Counted from the stretch's first letter, positions 33,882 through 44,400 are shown. The stretch is DNA of 64,000 nucleotides from Azorinus chamasolen (GCA_963576725.1 OY755252.1:43417552-43481551); one strand, 5' to 3'. The notes: generated by a model not told the origin, from the letters alone. Program-made: numbers and translations.

Positions 33882-34293
33882 TCTCTTTACTTCATGAATA
33901 TTCATGAATTTCATAATGGCATGTGAATGCAGTAGAACCTGTTCTAAGGTACCATTCATTTATTGAACATAAGAGTCTTTAAAAGCAGGCGGTTGCTTAA
34001 TGCATGGTAAAAGTAATGCAGAAAACTGCTATAGGAGCTTTGTGCATTACTATTGACCTGCATCAAGCTATTACCTGCCTTACAGACCCATAATTAGACA
34101 TCATGTTGATGGCCTCTTAAGACAGATACTATTGTAAGGGAATTTTTGTTCTGGCAAACACTGTAGAGCCCGATTTATGTAAAGCAGACCCTGATCAGAC
34201 ATATCATACAGGAACTATTTGATCTGGATCTACTGTAACTCTGTTTGCAAAAATGTAAAACAAGTGTGGTGGAATGTATATGGAATAAAGGCC
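33882..34293 (+). mobile_element. Family A element split by a D insertion
   Basis: CTCTTTACTTCATGAATATT to ATGGCATGTGAATG, then D, then AGGGAATTTTTGTTCTGGC and the palindrome to TGGAATAAAGG. Confidence 0.75.
33930..34136 (+). mobile_element. Family D element nested in A
   Basis: CAGTAGAACCTGTTCTAAGG to ACAGATACTATTGTA, dyad AACTGCTATAGGAGCTTTG. Confidence 0.75.
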
Positions 34294-34387
34294 TATTCAA
34301 TGCACTTCTAGGCAGCATGTTCCAATAAACAGCTGAATCAAAAACTTAGGGCATTACTGATTATCACTTTAAATATAACATGAATGT

Positions 34388-34661
34388 TTAATCCTTTCCT
34401 TAATGATCTTTTTTACATGAATTGATCACTTCATGAATATTCATTAACTTCATTTTTATAAGATAAAAATTTACAAGGGAATTGTTAGCTTTGACAAAAA
34501 CTGTAGGATCATATCTATGTAATTTCATAAACTAACACAGCAGACCGTGATTAGACAGCTGCTACAGGAGCTGTTTGATATGGGTCTTCTCTGTTTGCAA
34601 AACATGGAGACATGTGGGAGCTGTCTGATCTGAATCTACTCTGTTTGGAGTAAAAGGTTAA
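34388..34661 (+). mobile_element. Family A element with duplicated right arm
   Basis: TTAATCCTTTCCTTAATG start, then GAGCTGTTTGATATGGGTCT and again GAGCTGTCTGATCTGAATCT before GGAGTAAAAGGTTAA. Confidence 0.7.
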
Positions 34662-34699
34662 AGGCTTTAAAAGGTTCCTCTATCAATCAGGCAACAGAA

Positions 34700-34907
34700 T
34701 ACGGTAAAACCCCTCTAAACCGGAATTCTAGTAGAGAAGAATTTAGATACTTTTAGACAGGTGGCTGCTTAATGCAGGGTGAAAGTCATACAGAAAGCTC
34801 CTAAAGGAGCTTTCTGTATGACTTTCACCCTGCATTAAGCTGCCACCTGTATCCAAGACCGATATTTATGCTAAATTTAGCGTCCGGTTTAGAGGGGTTT
34901 CACTGTA
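34700..34907 (+). mobile_element. Family E element, near consensus
   Basis: ACGGTAAAACCCCTCTAAAC to GGGGTTTCACTGTA. Arms match for about 48 bp around GCTCCTAAAGGAGC. Confidence 0.85.
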
Positions 34908-35345
34908 ATGATTATTTATGAAGTGATACGCCCTTATATAAATATTCATGAGGGAAAGGGTTAAACACTGGTGGGCCATTCTACTTTGAACATTCAAAGT
35001 GTTTTACTATATCTACACAATACATGTAATCTGCATCTAATACAATCTAGTGACTCTCTTTATGTTAACTATACTCTAAAAAAACAAAGCACAAAATATA
35101 CAATCAACGTTTTACCTGATACAGACATGTTTTGCAAACAGATCTGGCCAATATCAAATGGCCCCTATAGGAGATGTATGATCTGGGTCTATTCTATTTG
35201 CTTATGAAATAATATAGATCTACTTAAACAGTTTCTGCCACAGGCAATATTTACTGTGTTCAATTGCCACTGTTAAAATTAATCTAATATTAATATTCAT
35301 AATGTAATTACTTCTTAAATGAATATTAATCAGGTAAATGCTTAA
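34908..35345 (-). mobile_element. Family A pieces
   Basis: An A tail (TATTCATGAGGGAAAGGGTT) ends at 34964. A second copy runs about 35125-35345 (AACAGATCTGGCCAATATC, GAATATTAATCAGGTAAAT). Confidence 0.6.
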
Positions 35346-35542
35346 TAGAAATTTAGTATTTATATTATGGTATCTCAGAAATATCTTTTAATGGTAAAAA
35401 ACATAACAAATGTCAATAAACTTTATACATCACTATCACACATTCATATACAAATGAAAAGTAAAACGATAATACAAAAAAATAAAATCCATGCTGCAAA
35501 AATTATACACCCAAAGTATCGGTATGTGCCGTGATAACATAC
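35346..35542. other. AT-rich spacer
   Basis: No feature recognised. Confidence 0.35.
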
Positions 35543-36330
35543 ATAATATCAATTTGAGTTGAAGGTTACGGTGACCTTGACCTTTGACCGACTGACCTCA
35601 AAATCAATAGAGGTCATGTACTGGCCATGACCAACATTTCTACTAAGGATGAAGACAGCACACCTAATACTTTTCAAGTTATTGAGCGGACAAGATTTTT
35701 TAGTTGCAGGTCAAGGTGACCTTGACCTTTGACCGACTGACCTCAAAATCAATAGGGGTCATGCATTAGCCATGACTAACCTTCCTGCTAAGTATGAAGA
35801 CAGCACATCTAATACTTATTAAGTTATTGGGCGGACAAGATTCTTTAGTTGAAGGTCACCATGACCTTGACCTTTGACGGACTGACTTCAAAATCAAAAG
35901 GGGTCATCTACTAGTCATGACCAACCTTCCTACTAAATATGAAGACTGCATACCCAATAGTTGTCAAGTTATTGAGCGGACAATACATTTGAGTTGAAGG
36001 TTACTGTGACCTTGACCTTTGACTGAATGACCTCTAAATCAATAGGGGTCATCTACTAGCCATGACCAACCTTCCTCCTACGTATGAAGACAGAACATCT
36101 AATACTTATCAGGTTATTGAGAGGACAATAGTTGTAAAGTTATTGAGTGAACAAGATTTTTGAGTTGAAGGTCACTGTGACCTTGACCTTTGACTGACAG
36201 ACCATAAAATCAGTAGGTGTCGTCTACTAGCCATGACCAACCTTCCTACCAAGTATGAAGACTGCACACCCAATAGTTGTCAAGTTATTGAACGGACAAA
36301 GATGTGGCTAACGGACAGACGGACAAGCGC
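35543..36330. repeat. Array of about 150-bp units with AGGTCAnnnTGACCT palindromes
   Basis: Five to six units carrying GACCTTGACCTTTGAC, AATCAATAGGGGTCAT, CCATGACCAACCTTCCT and AAGTTATTGAGCGGACAA. Perfect oestrogen-response-like palindromes occur at 35708-35722, 35853-35867 and near 36170. Ends with ACGGACAGACGGACAAGCGC. Confidence 0.8.
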
Positions 36331-36391
36331 CATACCATAATACGACCGAAGTTACCTTCGGGCATATAAAAAGTAAAGTACCTAAATATAG

Positions 36392-36676
36392 TCTACTTTC
36401 AGGGACCACTCAGCTGACTGTACATTTACTCCCCTGATCATTGAGTCATTTGCCTACAATATTGAGCACTGCTAACATATGGCGCAGTCATGCAGCTGCA
36501 GTACCGGCTAGTGACCCTCAAAGATACCCATTTTAACCCCTGGGTGGAGAGGAGATACATGTATGGGTGGGAGACACTGAAAAGCGTCTCTGAAATTTCC
36601 GGAAGGGACTGGGATTTGAACCCCGGACCTCCAGATTGGTAGTCAAATGGGTTACCACTAGACCACCACACACTAC
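36392..36676 (-). mobile_element. tRNA-derived SINE, inverted copy
   Basis: Reverse complement of the SINE at 31917. Box A TGGTCTAGTGGT and box B GGTTCAAATCC on the - strand; body ends at CTGAAAGTAGAC. Confidence 0.8.
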
Positions 36677-36683
36677 AATTATA

Positions 36684-36869
36684 AGGGCCGTTCCATTTAA
36701 ATGTGTATGGGGGAAGGAAGACATTTTAAAAAAACAGCTATGTATGGGTGGGTTTCGCTGCAAAAATGGTACTATTTGAATGTGCATTAGTAAAAAACTT
36801 CTATGGGTGGGTGGCCGAATTTCACAGTGCCTTCCTGCACCCTCATACACATTTAAATGGAACAGCCCT
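36684..36869. mobile_element. Short element with 38-bp inverted ends
   Basis: AGGGCCGTTCCATTTAAATG ... CATTTAAATGGAACAGCCCT, continued inward by GTATGGGGGAAGGAAG / CTTCCTGCACCCTCATAC. 186 bp, non-coding. A family G scrap follows at 36875. Confidence 0.75.
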
Positions 36870-37029
36870 AACCAGTTTGGTGGAGAAATAACAGATTTAG
36901 AATTTAAAATACATCCCTTCATCTGTGACTCTGGTTATGCCCTATGATAAGGTCTTGCAATGTAACCATTATGACAAAGACATCAAAATATCTCAATCCT
37001 CTTTCCTTCATTGAAAAACAGACATGCTT

Positions 37030-37269
37030 TTAGCCCTTTCCCTGTTTAATATTCATGTAAAATATAATGACATCATGAGTATTTATTAGCTGAATTTTTA
37101 TAAAAGACTATGTACACAAGACTATTTGGCTCAAACAGAAGCTGTAGAATCAGACCTATATTATATCATAAGTAAACAGAGCAGACCCTGAACCTATAGG
37201 AGCCATCTGCTCTGGGTCTACTCTGTTTGTAAAGGCATGAAAAAGCATTTATATGCAGGAAAGGGTTAA
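37030..37269 (+). mobile_element. Family A element
   Basis: TTAGCCCTTTCCCTGTTTA to CAGGAAAGGGTTAA; the palindrome is shortened to ACCTATAGGAGCC. Confidence 0.75.
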
Positions 37270-37496
37270 AACTGAAAATGGAGTCTTTATTAAGAACTGA
37301 AATTACTACCATACAAGTTCTAAAAGCATGTAATTGTTACTACATGTATAAGTAATAGAGTATGAATGTCCTATCAATATACTGGCACATGACAACCTTT
37401 CAGTACAATACTTTACTGATAACCACACTTGAATATCACTGGTCATTAACCTTTACATCACTATGGACCAGTTAGTGATGATCTTTGTAAAATCCA
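37270..37496. other. Spacer, nothing recognised
   Basis: No repeat or exon signature. Confidence 0.35.
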
Positions 37497-37938
37497 TTAA
37501 CCCTCAATGTCATGATTATTCATGTAAGCATTAATGACATTATGAATATTAATCAGTTTAATGTTTAACCCATTACCTCATAGGCTATTTTTAGATACAA
37601 CCACTTTGAATAAGTCTACCCAAAAGGAGTATTAACTAGAGAAAATGAAAATTTTAGAATTTTGTAGTTTGAAACCATTGTGATAAATAGAGTATTTGCT
37701 CCTATAGGAGCAAATGCTCTATTTATCACAATGGTTTCACAAAGTGACTTTTCCAGAGTCGTCAATATGAGGGAATGGGTTAAGCATATGAACACAGCTT
37801 TTCTGGCCATGACAGAATCTGTAGAACTAGATATAGTTATAATTCCAAAAGCAAACAGAGTAGACTCTGATCAGATGGCCCCTATCGGGTCTACTTTGTT
37901 TGAAAAGGTATAAATATGTGTACATATGAAGTAAAGGA
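37497..37938 (+). mobile_element. Family A element split by a B insertion
   Basis: TTAACCCTCAATGTCATGAT head to CAGTTTAATG. Resumes GCATATGAACACAGCTTTTC at 37784, palindrome AGAGTAGACTCTGATCAGAT, end GAAGTAAAGGA. Confidence 0.75.
37565..37783 (-). mobile_element. Family B element nested in A
   Basis: TTAACCCATTACCTCATAGG to GAGGGAATGGGTTAA. Perfect dyad TTTGCTCCTATAGGAGCAAA; TTAA at both ends. Confidence 0.85.
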
Positions 37939-38109
37939 GCTGTCTAACCAGGGATTACTCTGTTTGCTTATGATATGGTATAGATATGATTCTACAATTT
38001 CTGCCATGGCCAAAAAATCATGTGTCCATGTTCTGTTATAACAATTCATCAAATTAATATTCATGATATCATTATTTTTTACATGAATATTCATGGAGTA
38101 AAGAGTTAA
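37939..38109 (-). mobile_element. Family A element, left end lost
   Basis: GCTGTCTAACCAGGGATTAC then the tail to GGAGTAAAGAGTTAA. Confidence 0.65.
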
Positions 38110-38215
38110 CAACAGTGTCTTGCATCATTCATCCTTTTACAAGATACAAACAACCTACATATAACTGGTCTCCTATTTGAGCCCATCACTGGTCCTATGT
38201 TATGACAAGTGCTAT

Positions 38216-38412
38216 TACAGTAGAACCTGTCTTAAGCTACCATCAAAAATAAGTCTAATTATGGTTCTGTAAGGCAGGTGGTAGCTTAATACAGGTCAAA
38301 AGTAATGCAGAAAGCTTTCTGCATTACTTTTGACCTGCATTAAGCAACCACCTGCTATTTAAGATTCCTGTGTGCAATTAGTATAAGGCCGCTTAAGACA
38401 AGTTATACTGTA
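38216..38412 (+). mobile_element. Family D element with shortened dyad
   Basis: TACAGTAGAACCTGTCTTAA to GACAAGTTATACTGTA. The arms meet at GCAGAAAGCTTTCTGC with the CTCCTATAGGAG core missing. Confidence 0.8.
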
Positions 38413-38496
38413 CGTACATAGACGAAAGCATTGCAAACAATTAAGCTTAACTTCCTACAACAGAAAATATAGGGAGTTTTAATATATGACATTAAA

Positions 38497-38984
38497 CTTT
38501 TTCCCTGCTGAATATTTATATAAGAAATAATCATACAAAGAAATAAACATCATGAATAATTTAAGAACTTTAGTGAGCAAGCTCACATACCAAATGCCGC
38601 CACATTGTGAGAAAAAAAAAAATCGGTTCCCAAAGCTTTTATTCATGACAATGCTAAAAGTAATTTTGAGATAAATGTATTGGTTAAGAAATGAAAGTGC
38701 TAAATAAGTAACAATATATTATGATACATGGATGGACTGACAGACGGACGCACAGACGGATGGATAACGCCGAAACTCTATCCTCCACCTTTGGTAGGGG
38801 ATAATAATGACACATATTAATCTAATAAAATTAATAATAAATTTTTGAAACAGCATGTGAATACAGGAAATTTGTGATAAACTAGAATCAAATCATTATT
38901 CCATAAGCAAATGGAGGAAACCCTGATCAGACGGCTCCTACATTTGGGTCTACTCCATTTGCAAAGGCATCTCTCATTCAACAC
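38497..38984 (+). mobile_element. Family A element with inserted repeat
   Basis: An A head (TTTTCCCTGCTGAATATTTA) is interrupted at about 38575 by a repeat with a GACAGACGGACGCACAGACG tract and a GGTAGGGGATAATAATGAC border, then resumes at 38813 with the palindrome at 38905-38962. Confidence 0.6.
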
Positions 38985-39220
38985 TTAACCCTTTCTCTGT
39001 TCTATTTCACATTTCAATACCTACTGAATATTCATGGACAAAAATGTTATAATGAAAATTGGAAGGTGGAACATTTTAACTACTCCAGAAAGTAAAGAAA
39101 CAGATCTTTCAAATTCCATTAGCAAACAGAGCAGACCCTGACTCCTATATGAGCAGTCTGATCTGGGTAGACTATGTTTGCAGATGCATGAAAACACATT
39201 TATATTATGGAAAGGGTTAA
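38985..39220 (+). mobile_element. Family A2 element
   Basis: TTAACCCTTTCTCTGTTCTA to TATGGAAAGGGTTAA. Confidence 0.8.
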
Positions 39221-39433
39221 TCTGTCTGCAAAAGGTCGTCACAAATATGTCAAATAGTTTACAGGGTTTAATATTTCAAAAAGTTAAAAACAAATATCTA
39301 AAAAAAGCAACACAATAAGTTGAATGGCACTTAACAATATTTCTTGCACTGGAATGATTTGGCCAATGAGGTCAATGGAAAAAGGGAAGTAGGACATTTT
39401 CAAATAGTATAGACACATTATCAGTCACTGCAT

Positions 39434-39876
39434 GTAACACTTTACTCCATAAATAGTCATTTAACCCTTTCCTCCATAAATACGCCTTTCTACGCCTCTG
39501 TAAAAGTCACTTTATGAAACCATTGTGATAAATAGAGCATTTGCTCCTATAGGAGCAAATGCTCTATTTATCACAATGGTTTCAAACTACAAAATTCTAA
39601 AAAAAAATCCTTTTCTCTAGTTCAAAGTGGTTGGATCTAAAAATAGCTTATGGAGGAATGGGTCAAGAAATAATGACATCATCAATATTAACTAGATTAA
39701 ATTTTATTATTGCACATGGACACAGGTATTCTTGGTTATAGTAGAAACTGTAGATCACATCTACATAATTTCATAATCAAACACAGGAGACCCACCAGAT
39801 CAGTCATCTCCTGTCTGACCTGGGTCTACACTGTTTGAAAAAGCACAAAAATACGCATTTTTGGAGTAAAGGTTTA
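39434..39876 (+). mobile_element. Family A element split by a B insertion
   Basis: CACTTTACTCCATAAATAGT head to TCAT at 39460. The continuation GAAATAATGACATCATCAAT begins at 39667; end GGAGTAAAGGTTTA. Confidence 0.8.
39461..39666 (+). mobile_element. Family B element nested in A
   Basis: TTAACCCTTTCCTCCATAAA to GGAGGAATGGGTCAA; perfect dyad TTTGCTCCTATAGGAGCAAA. Confidence 0.85.
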
Positions 39877-39942
39877 GGTGGATTTCTTCTCCAACAATTT
39901 TGAAAAAAAATTTGTTTCCTCTAATTTTCAAAAATGTAGACA

Positions 39943-40065
39943 GAGCAACGATCAGTTTGGATCAAGATTAGATCCAGAGTTACTCGTTGAGTTATGCCGT
40001 GTCTCATCTGGATCCAAACTGTTTACATAGGTAATAAAAATAGACCAAGAGCAAGAAAAGACTTC
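39943..40065 (+). mobile_element. Family F fragment
   Basis: GATCAGTTTGGATCAAGATT and CTCATCTGGATCCAAACTGT; the dyad is rearranged. Confidence 0.55.
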
Positions 40066-40104
40066 AAATGATATCTGATTCCTGTCTATAGTATTTGTCA
40101 ATGC

Positions 40105-40296
40105 ATTTGTGCCCATGTAAGAAATAATGACATCATGCATATTCATTAGCTGAAGTTTCATGATGACATATGTACACACAAAGTTTTGGTATTGCTTTCA
40201 TAAGCAAATAGAGCAGACCCTGATCAGACCACTCCTATAGGATGCATCTGATCTGGGTCTACTATGTTTGCAAAGGTGTAAAAATCGATTAATCCA
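40105..40296 (+). mobile_element. Family A element, left end lost
   Basis: TGTAAGAAATAATGACATCA, palindrome AGAGCAGACCCTGATCAGAC. Confidence 0.7.
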
Positions 40297-40335
40297 TTGA
40301 CCACAAACAAAACACAGTAGAAATTCTCCATTGAG

Positions 40336-40808
40336 CTTTTTACCTCATGAGTATTCATGCAAGACATTGTGACAACATTAACCCTATCCCTCATATAAAC
40401 GTGTTTTCACGCATTTGCAAACAGAGTAGACCCGGATCAGACGGCTCCTAGAGGAGCCGTCTGATCAGGGTCTGCTCTGTTTGCTAATAGAATTTGATAG
40501 ATCTGTTTCTTTGCTTTCTAAAATTTCTACAATGTTCCCCCTTCCATATTTCATTATAACTATTTTGTCTATGAATCTTCAGTAGGTATTGAAATTTGGT
40601 ATAAACATAGAACAGGGAAAGGGTTAATATCAATTACATTATAAATTTCTAAAATGGTTCTAGCAGAAACTGTAGAATCAGTTCTAAATTATTCAATAAG
40701 CAAACAGAGCAGACCCTGATCAGAGGCCTCCTACAAAAGATATAGGATTTGGGTCTACTCTGTATGCAAGGGGATGAAAATGCATATACGTATGGAGTGA
40801 AGGGTTAA
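40336..40808 (+). mobile_element. Family A element split by an A2 insertion
   Basis: TTTTTACCTCATGAGTATTC to GACAACA, then A2, then TATCAATTACATTATAAATT and the palindrome to GGAGTGAAGGGTTAA. Confidence 0.75.
40378..40627 (-). mobile_element. Family A2 element nested in A
   Basis: TTAACCCTATCCCTCATATA to CAGGGAAAGGGTTAA; near-perfect palindrome at 40415-40485. TTAA at both ends. Confidence 0.85.
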
Positions 40809-40825
40809 ACATTCAGTTATCTTTT

Positions 40826-41062
40826 TTAACCATTTCCCTTATACAAACGCTTTTTCACGCCTTTGCAAACAGAGTAGACCCAGATCAGATGGCTCCTTCA
40901 CGGTCTGCCCTGTTTTCTTATGAAATGATCATAGATCTGACCCTAGTCTACAATTAAATGAGTTTCTACCAATACCAACAAAATGCTGCGTACATACACC
41001 ATTACAAAAAATCAGCTAATAAAATTTAATCATGACGTCAAAATCCCTTATGAAAGGGTTAA
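40826..41062 (-). mobile_element. Family A element in the Rab 3' region
   Basis: TTAACCATTTCCCTTATACA to GAAAGGGTTAA, 62 bp from the Rab stop codon. On the - strand it contributes ATTAAA at 41030-41025. A C/E-type end scrap (AGAGAGGTTTTTTACTGCA) follows. Confidence 0.75.
41025..41030 (-). promoter_or_regulatory. Candidate poly(A) signal ATTAAA for the Rab gene
   Basis: The common variant hexamer, 94 nt past the stop, inside an A element. No AATAAA is seen closer on that strand. Confidence 0.35.
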
Positions 41063-41123
41063 GGGGGCTGCAGAGAGGTTTTTTACTGCAGTTTCATCAC
41101 AGATGAGTAATACTTGAACATTA

Positions 41124-41460
41124 TCAACAACATTTTTTGGTCCTATTATTATCATTATGCAAATCCACTGTTGAGTTTCCATCTGGTTTTACTTTAGATG
41201 CGTCGTTGAGAGGCAAACAATACTCGAATAAATACTCGAACAATTTATTAACATTATATCCAGTCTTGCTTGACGTTTCAAAGTAAGGGTTGCCACTCAA
41301 GTGGCTTATGTCAATGCCCTGGTTTATTTCTTTTGAGAATGCGATGGCTTCGTCTATAGAGATTTCTCGCCGATCCTGGTCAAGCAGGTCACATTTGGTT
41401 CCAACGACAACCTTCAAACAGTCCTCTTTGGCAGCATCAAGTAAAGGCAGAAATCGAGCC
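41124..41460 (-). CDS. Rab20-like: Rab20-like gene, last coding exon
   Basis: One base finishing Trp105, then 111 codons and TGA at 41126-41124. Acceptor ATTGTAG. Holds GTKCD, ETSSK and the hypervariable tail ending KKCC. A candidate poly(A) signal ATTAAA (- strand, 41030-41025) lies 94 bp past the stop inside a family A element. Confidence 0.92.
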
Positions 41461-44400
41461 CTACAATATAAACGTATAACACTTAACTTGGTAATCATGC
41501 CTCTTGCAAGCAGTACAGACCCAGATCTGACATCTCCTGTAGTAATGCTCTGTTTTTGCTTGTACATGTATATAACATATCATATAGTTATTCTCTGCAG
41601 TTTGTCATATACATGTACCTATTACAAAAATCTAATTGATACTCATAATGGGAGATGTGTGACATGAATATTCATCAGGGATAAGTGTGTGCAATGCCAA
41701 GAAGAAACCTTTTATCATGGTGAGGTTTATACCACTATATATAGAGGATACAACATGAGTGGTCATTGAATATTCCAAATATAAAACGAGTTGTCTAAAA
41801 TGATATAATGCGAGGCTTTGCCGAGCATTATATCATTCTAGACAACACAAAACTTTTAAACAGAGGGGTATAACTTTGTAAGAAAATCAATCAGCAGGAA
41901 AACAATAAATGGATGTGCATGTCCTTTTTATAACAAAGCATCATGTCAAGTTGTATTGAATTCCAGTGAGCAGATGCCAAGAAATTGCGCAAAAAAAATC
42001 AACAGACAGACCAAAATTCAAAAGGGCATAAGGAAATAGACACACTGTAAAACTATTTTTGGATGTGCATCAGCTCTTCATGATAAAGTATCATGTCAAG
42101 TTTCATACGATTACAGTCAGCAGTCTCTGAGAAAATGTACGGAATTAAAGTCAACAGACAGACTGACACAAAACTTTTAAACAAAGGGAAATAACTCTGT
42201 AAGGAAATCACTAAGCTGGAAAATTATAATTGGATGCACATGTCCTCTTTATGATAAAGCATCATGTCAAGTTTCATTGAATTCTAGGCAGCAGTTACTG
42301 AGAAACCGTGCGGAAAATAGAAAACAGATCGACCAACGGACTGACCGACCGACCACCAAGCTGACTCCTATATATCCCCCAAACTTTGTTTGCGGGGGTA
42401 TAATAAAAAGTCTGGTGTGTAGCACATAAGCAAACAGAACAGACCCTGATCAGATGGCTAATACAGGAGCTGTCTGATCTAGATCTATTCTGTTTGAAAA
42501 GGCAAAGAAAGGTATATTTACAGAGTAATGGGTTAACAGAATTCAAAGTCACATTGCCTGCTTTTTAGACCCCCTTTTCTGTAAAGAATTTATTTACCAT
42601 AAGGACTCATAGGTTGTCGTGTTGTTGAGATCAAATGCGAGAATGGCAGCACCAGCATTGCGGCAGTAGAAAGAGGAAAGACCTGTGTACTTCTCATCCC
42701 CTGCAGTGTCCTAAATAAATACATTTACAGTATTGGTCACAACATATGGTTTGGAGGGTAAATTATGATTTTAGTATTTCAATACGCATCTTTATCTGTT
42801 GCTCTTAAGCATAGTCACAAAATAGATTTTGGTAGAGAAATGAAGAAAATAGTTTGTGTGAGAGTGAGACTTAAATCATTTACTCAATGAATACTCATAC
42901 ATATCAGAAATAATGACTGAATAAATATAAATCAGTTGATTTTTTTTATAATGGCATCACAAACTGGAAATTTTACCATATCAGAAACTGTGGAAATAGA
43001 TCATAATCATTCATAAGCAAACAGAGCAGATACAAAGCAGGTTATACAGATGCTACTCTGTTTGCAAAGGTTGAAAAAGGGCATGTTCATGAGGTAAAGG
43101 GACAACCCTTTTATCTGATGTCATGAAACTTAACCCTTATCTTCATATAAATGTTTTTTCATGCCTTTGCAAACAGAGTTAAATTCACCTAGATCAGACG
43201 GCTCCTGTAGGAGTTGTCTGATTAGGGTCTGCTCTGTTTGCTTATGACATGATGCAGATATGAGTCTACTGTTTTTATAAAAGCAAAAGCAAAAAAAAAG
43301 TCTTAAAAATTTAACATTATTAAAATTCAGCTAATAAATATTCATGATGTCATTTTTCGTTACATGAATATTAAACTTTAACCCTTTTATGTGAAGTAAT
43401 AAAACTTTCTTTATTACCCATATAGCAATATTATATGGACCCCACTGCTTCAAGAAGAAGGCTGCGCCAATTGTCTGAAATGAGAAAAACGGGATTAGCA
43501 CTCTTAGCAACAGTTTCCTACAAAAAACAGTACAAACCTTTAACCCTTTCCCTCATATTGACGCCTCTGTAAAAATCGTTTTTTGAAACCATTATGATAA
43601 ATAGAGCATTTGCTCCATAGGAGCAAATGCTCTATTTATCACAATGGTTTCTACACTACACAAATCTAAACTTTTCCTTTTCCTTAGTTACTGGTCCTTT
43701 TCGATAATTTTATTCAAAGAGGTTGGGTCTAAAAATAGCTTATGAGGGAATGGGTTAAATCTCCATGGTAATGACAGTAAAACCTAGCCAATGCAAACAT
43801 GCAAATAAGCATCATTTAACTTTCCCTCATAAAGATGACTTTTAGCCCCTTTGCAAACAGAGTAGACCCAGATCAGTTGGCTCCTATAGGAGCCATCTGA
43901 TCAGGGTCTGCTCTGTTTGCTTATGAAATAATATAGATCTGATTCTACAGTTTCTGTCCTGTACTGTAGCAGCCATCTGATCAGGGTTTGCTCTGTTTGC
44001 TTACTTGTAGAATAATATAGATCTGATACTGTTCTACCCTATATTGTCATATCATATGTATACATAGACATATGGCTTGCAAACTTCCTAGGAAGTGCAT
44101 ATAAATTATTTATGATATGCATACTAGAGTTTATTGTTTTTTTACATATAGCCCTGAAGATTCATGAAATATACACAAGAAATAATGACTGTATGAATAT
44201 TAATTAGCTAACAATGAAACAGTAAAAACTGTGGAATAAGATTTATACAATTCTATTAGCAAACAAAGCAGACCTGCATGATCAGGCAGCTCCTAGAGGA
44301 GTTAATTGATATGAGTTTACTCTGTTTGCATAGGCATTCAAAGGCGTATGGGGACAACAGTCCCAAGGGACACTGCAGATGTTATTGCCCGAAAAACACA

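Noticed and set aside
35543..36330. Possible CRISPR-like array
   Set aside because: Units are contiguous imperfect repeats of about 150 bp with no unique spacers, in an intron-bearing eukaryotic context.
41290..41667. 125-codon + ORF
   Set aside because: Antisense shadow of the last Rab exon.
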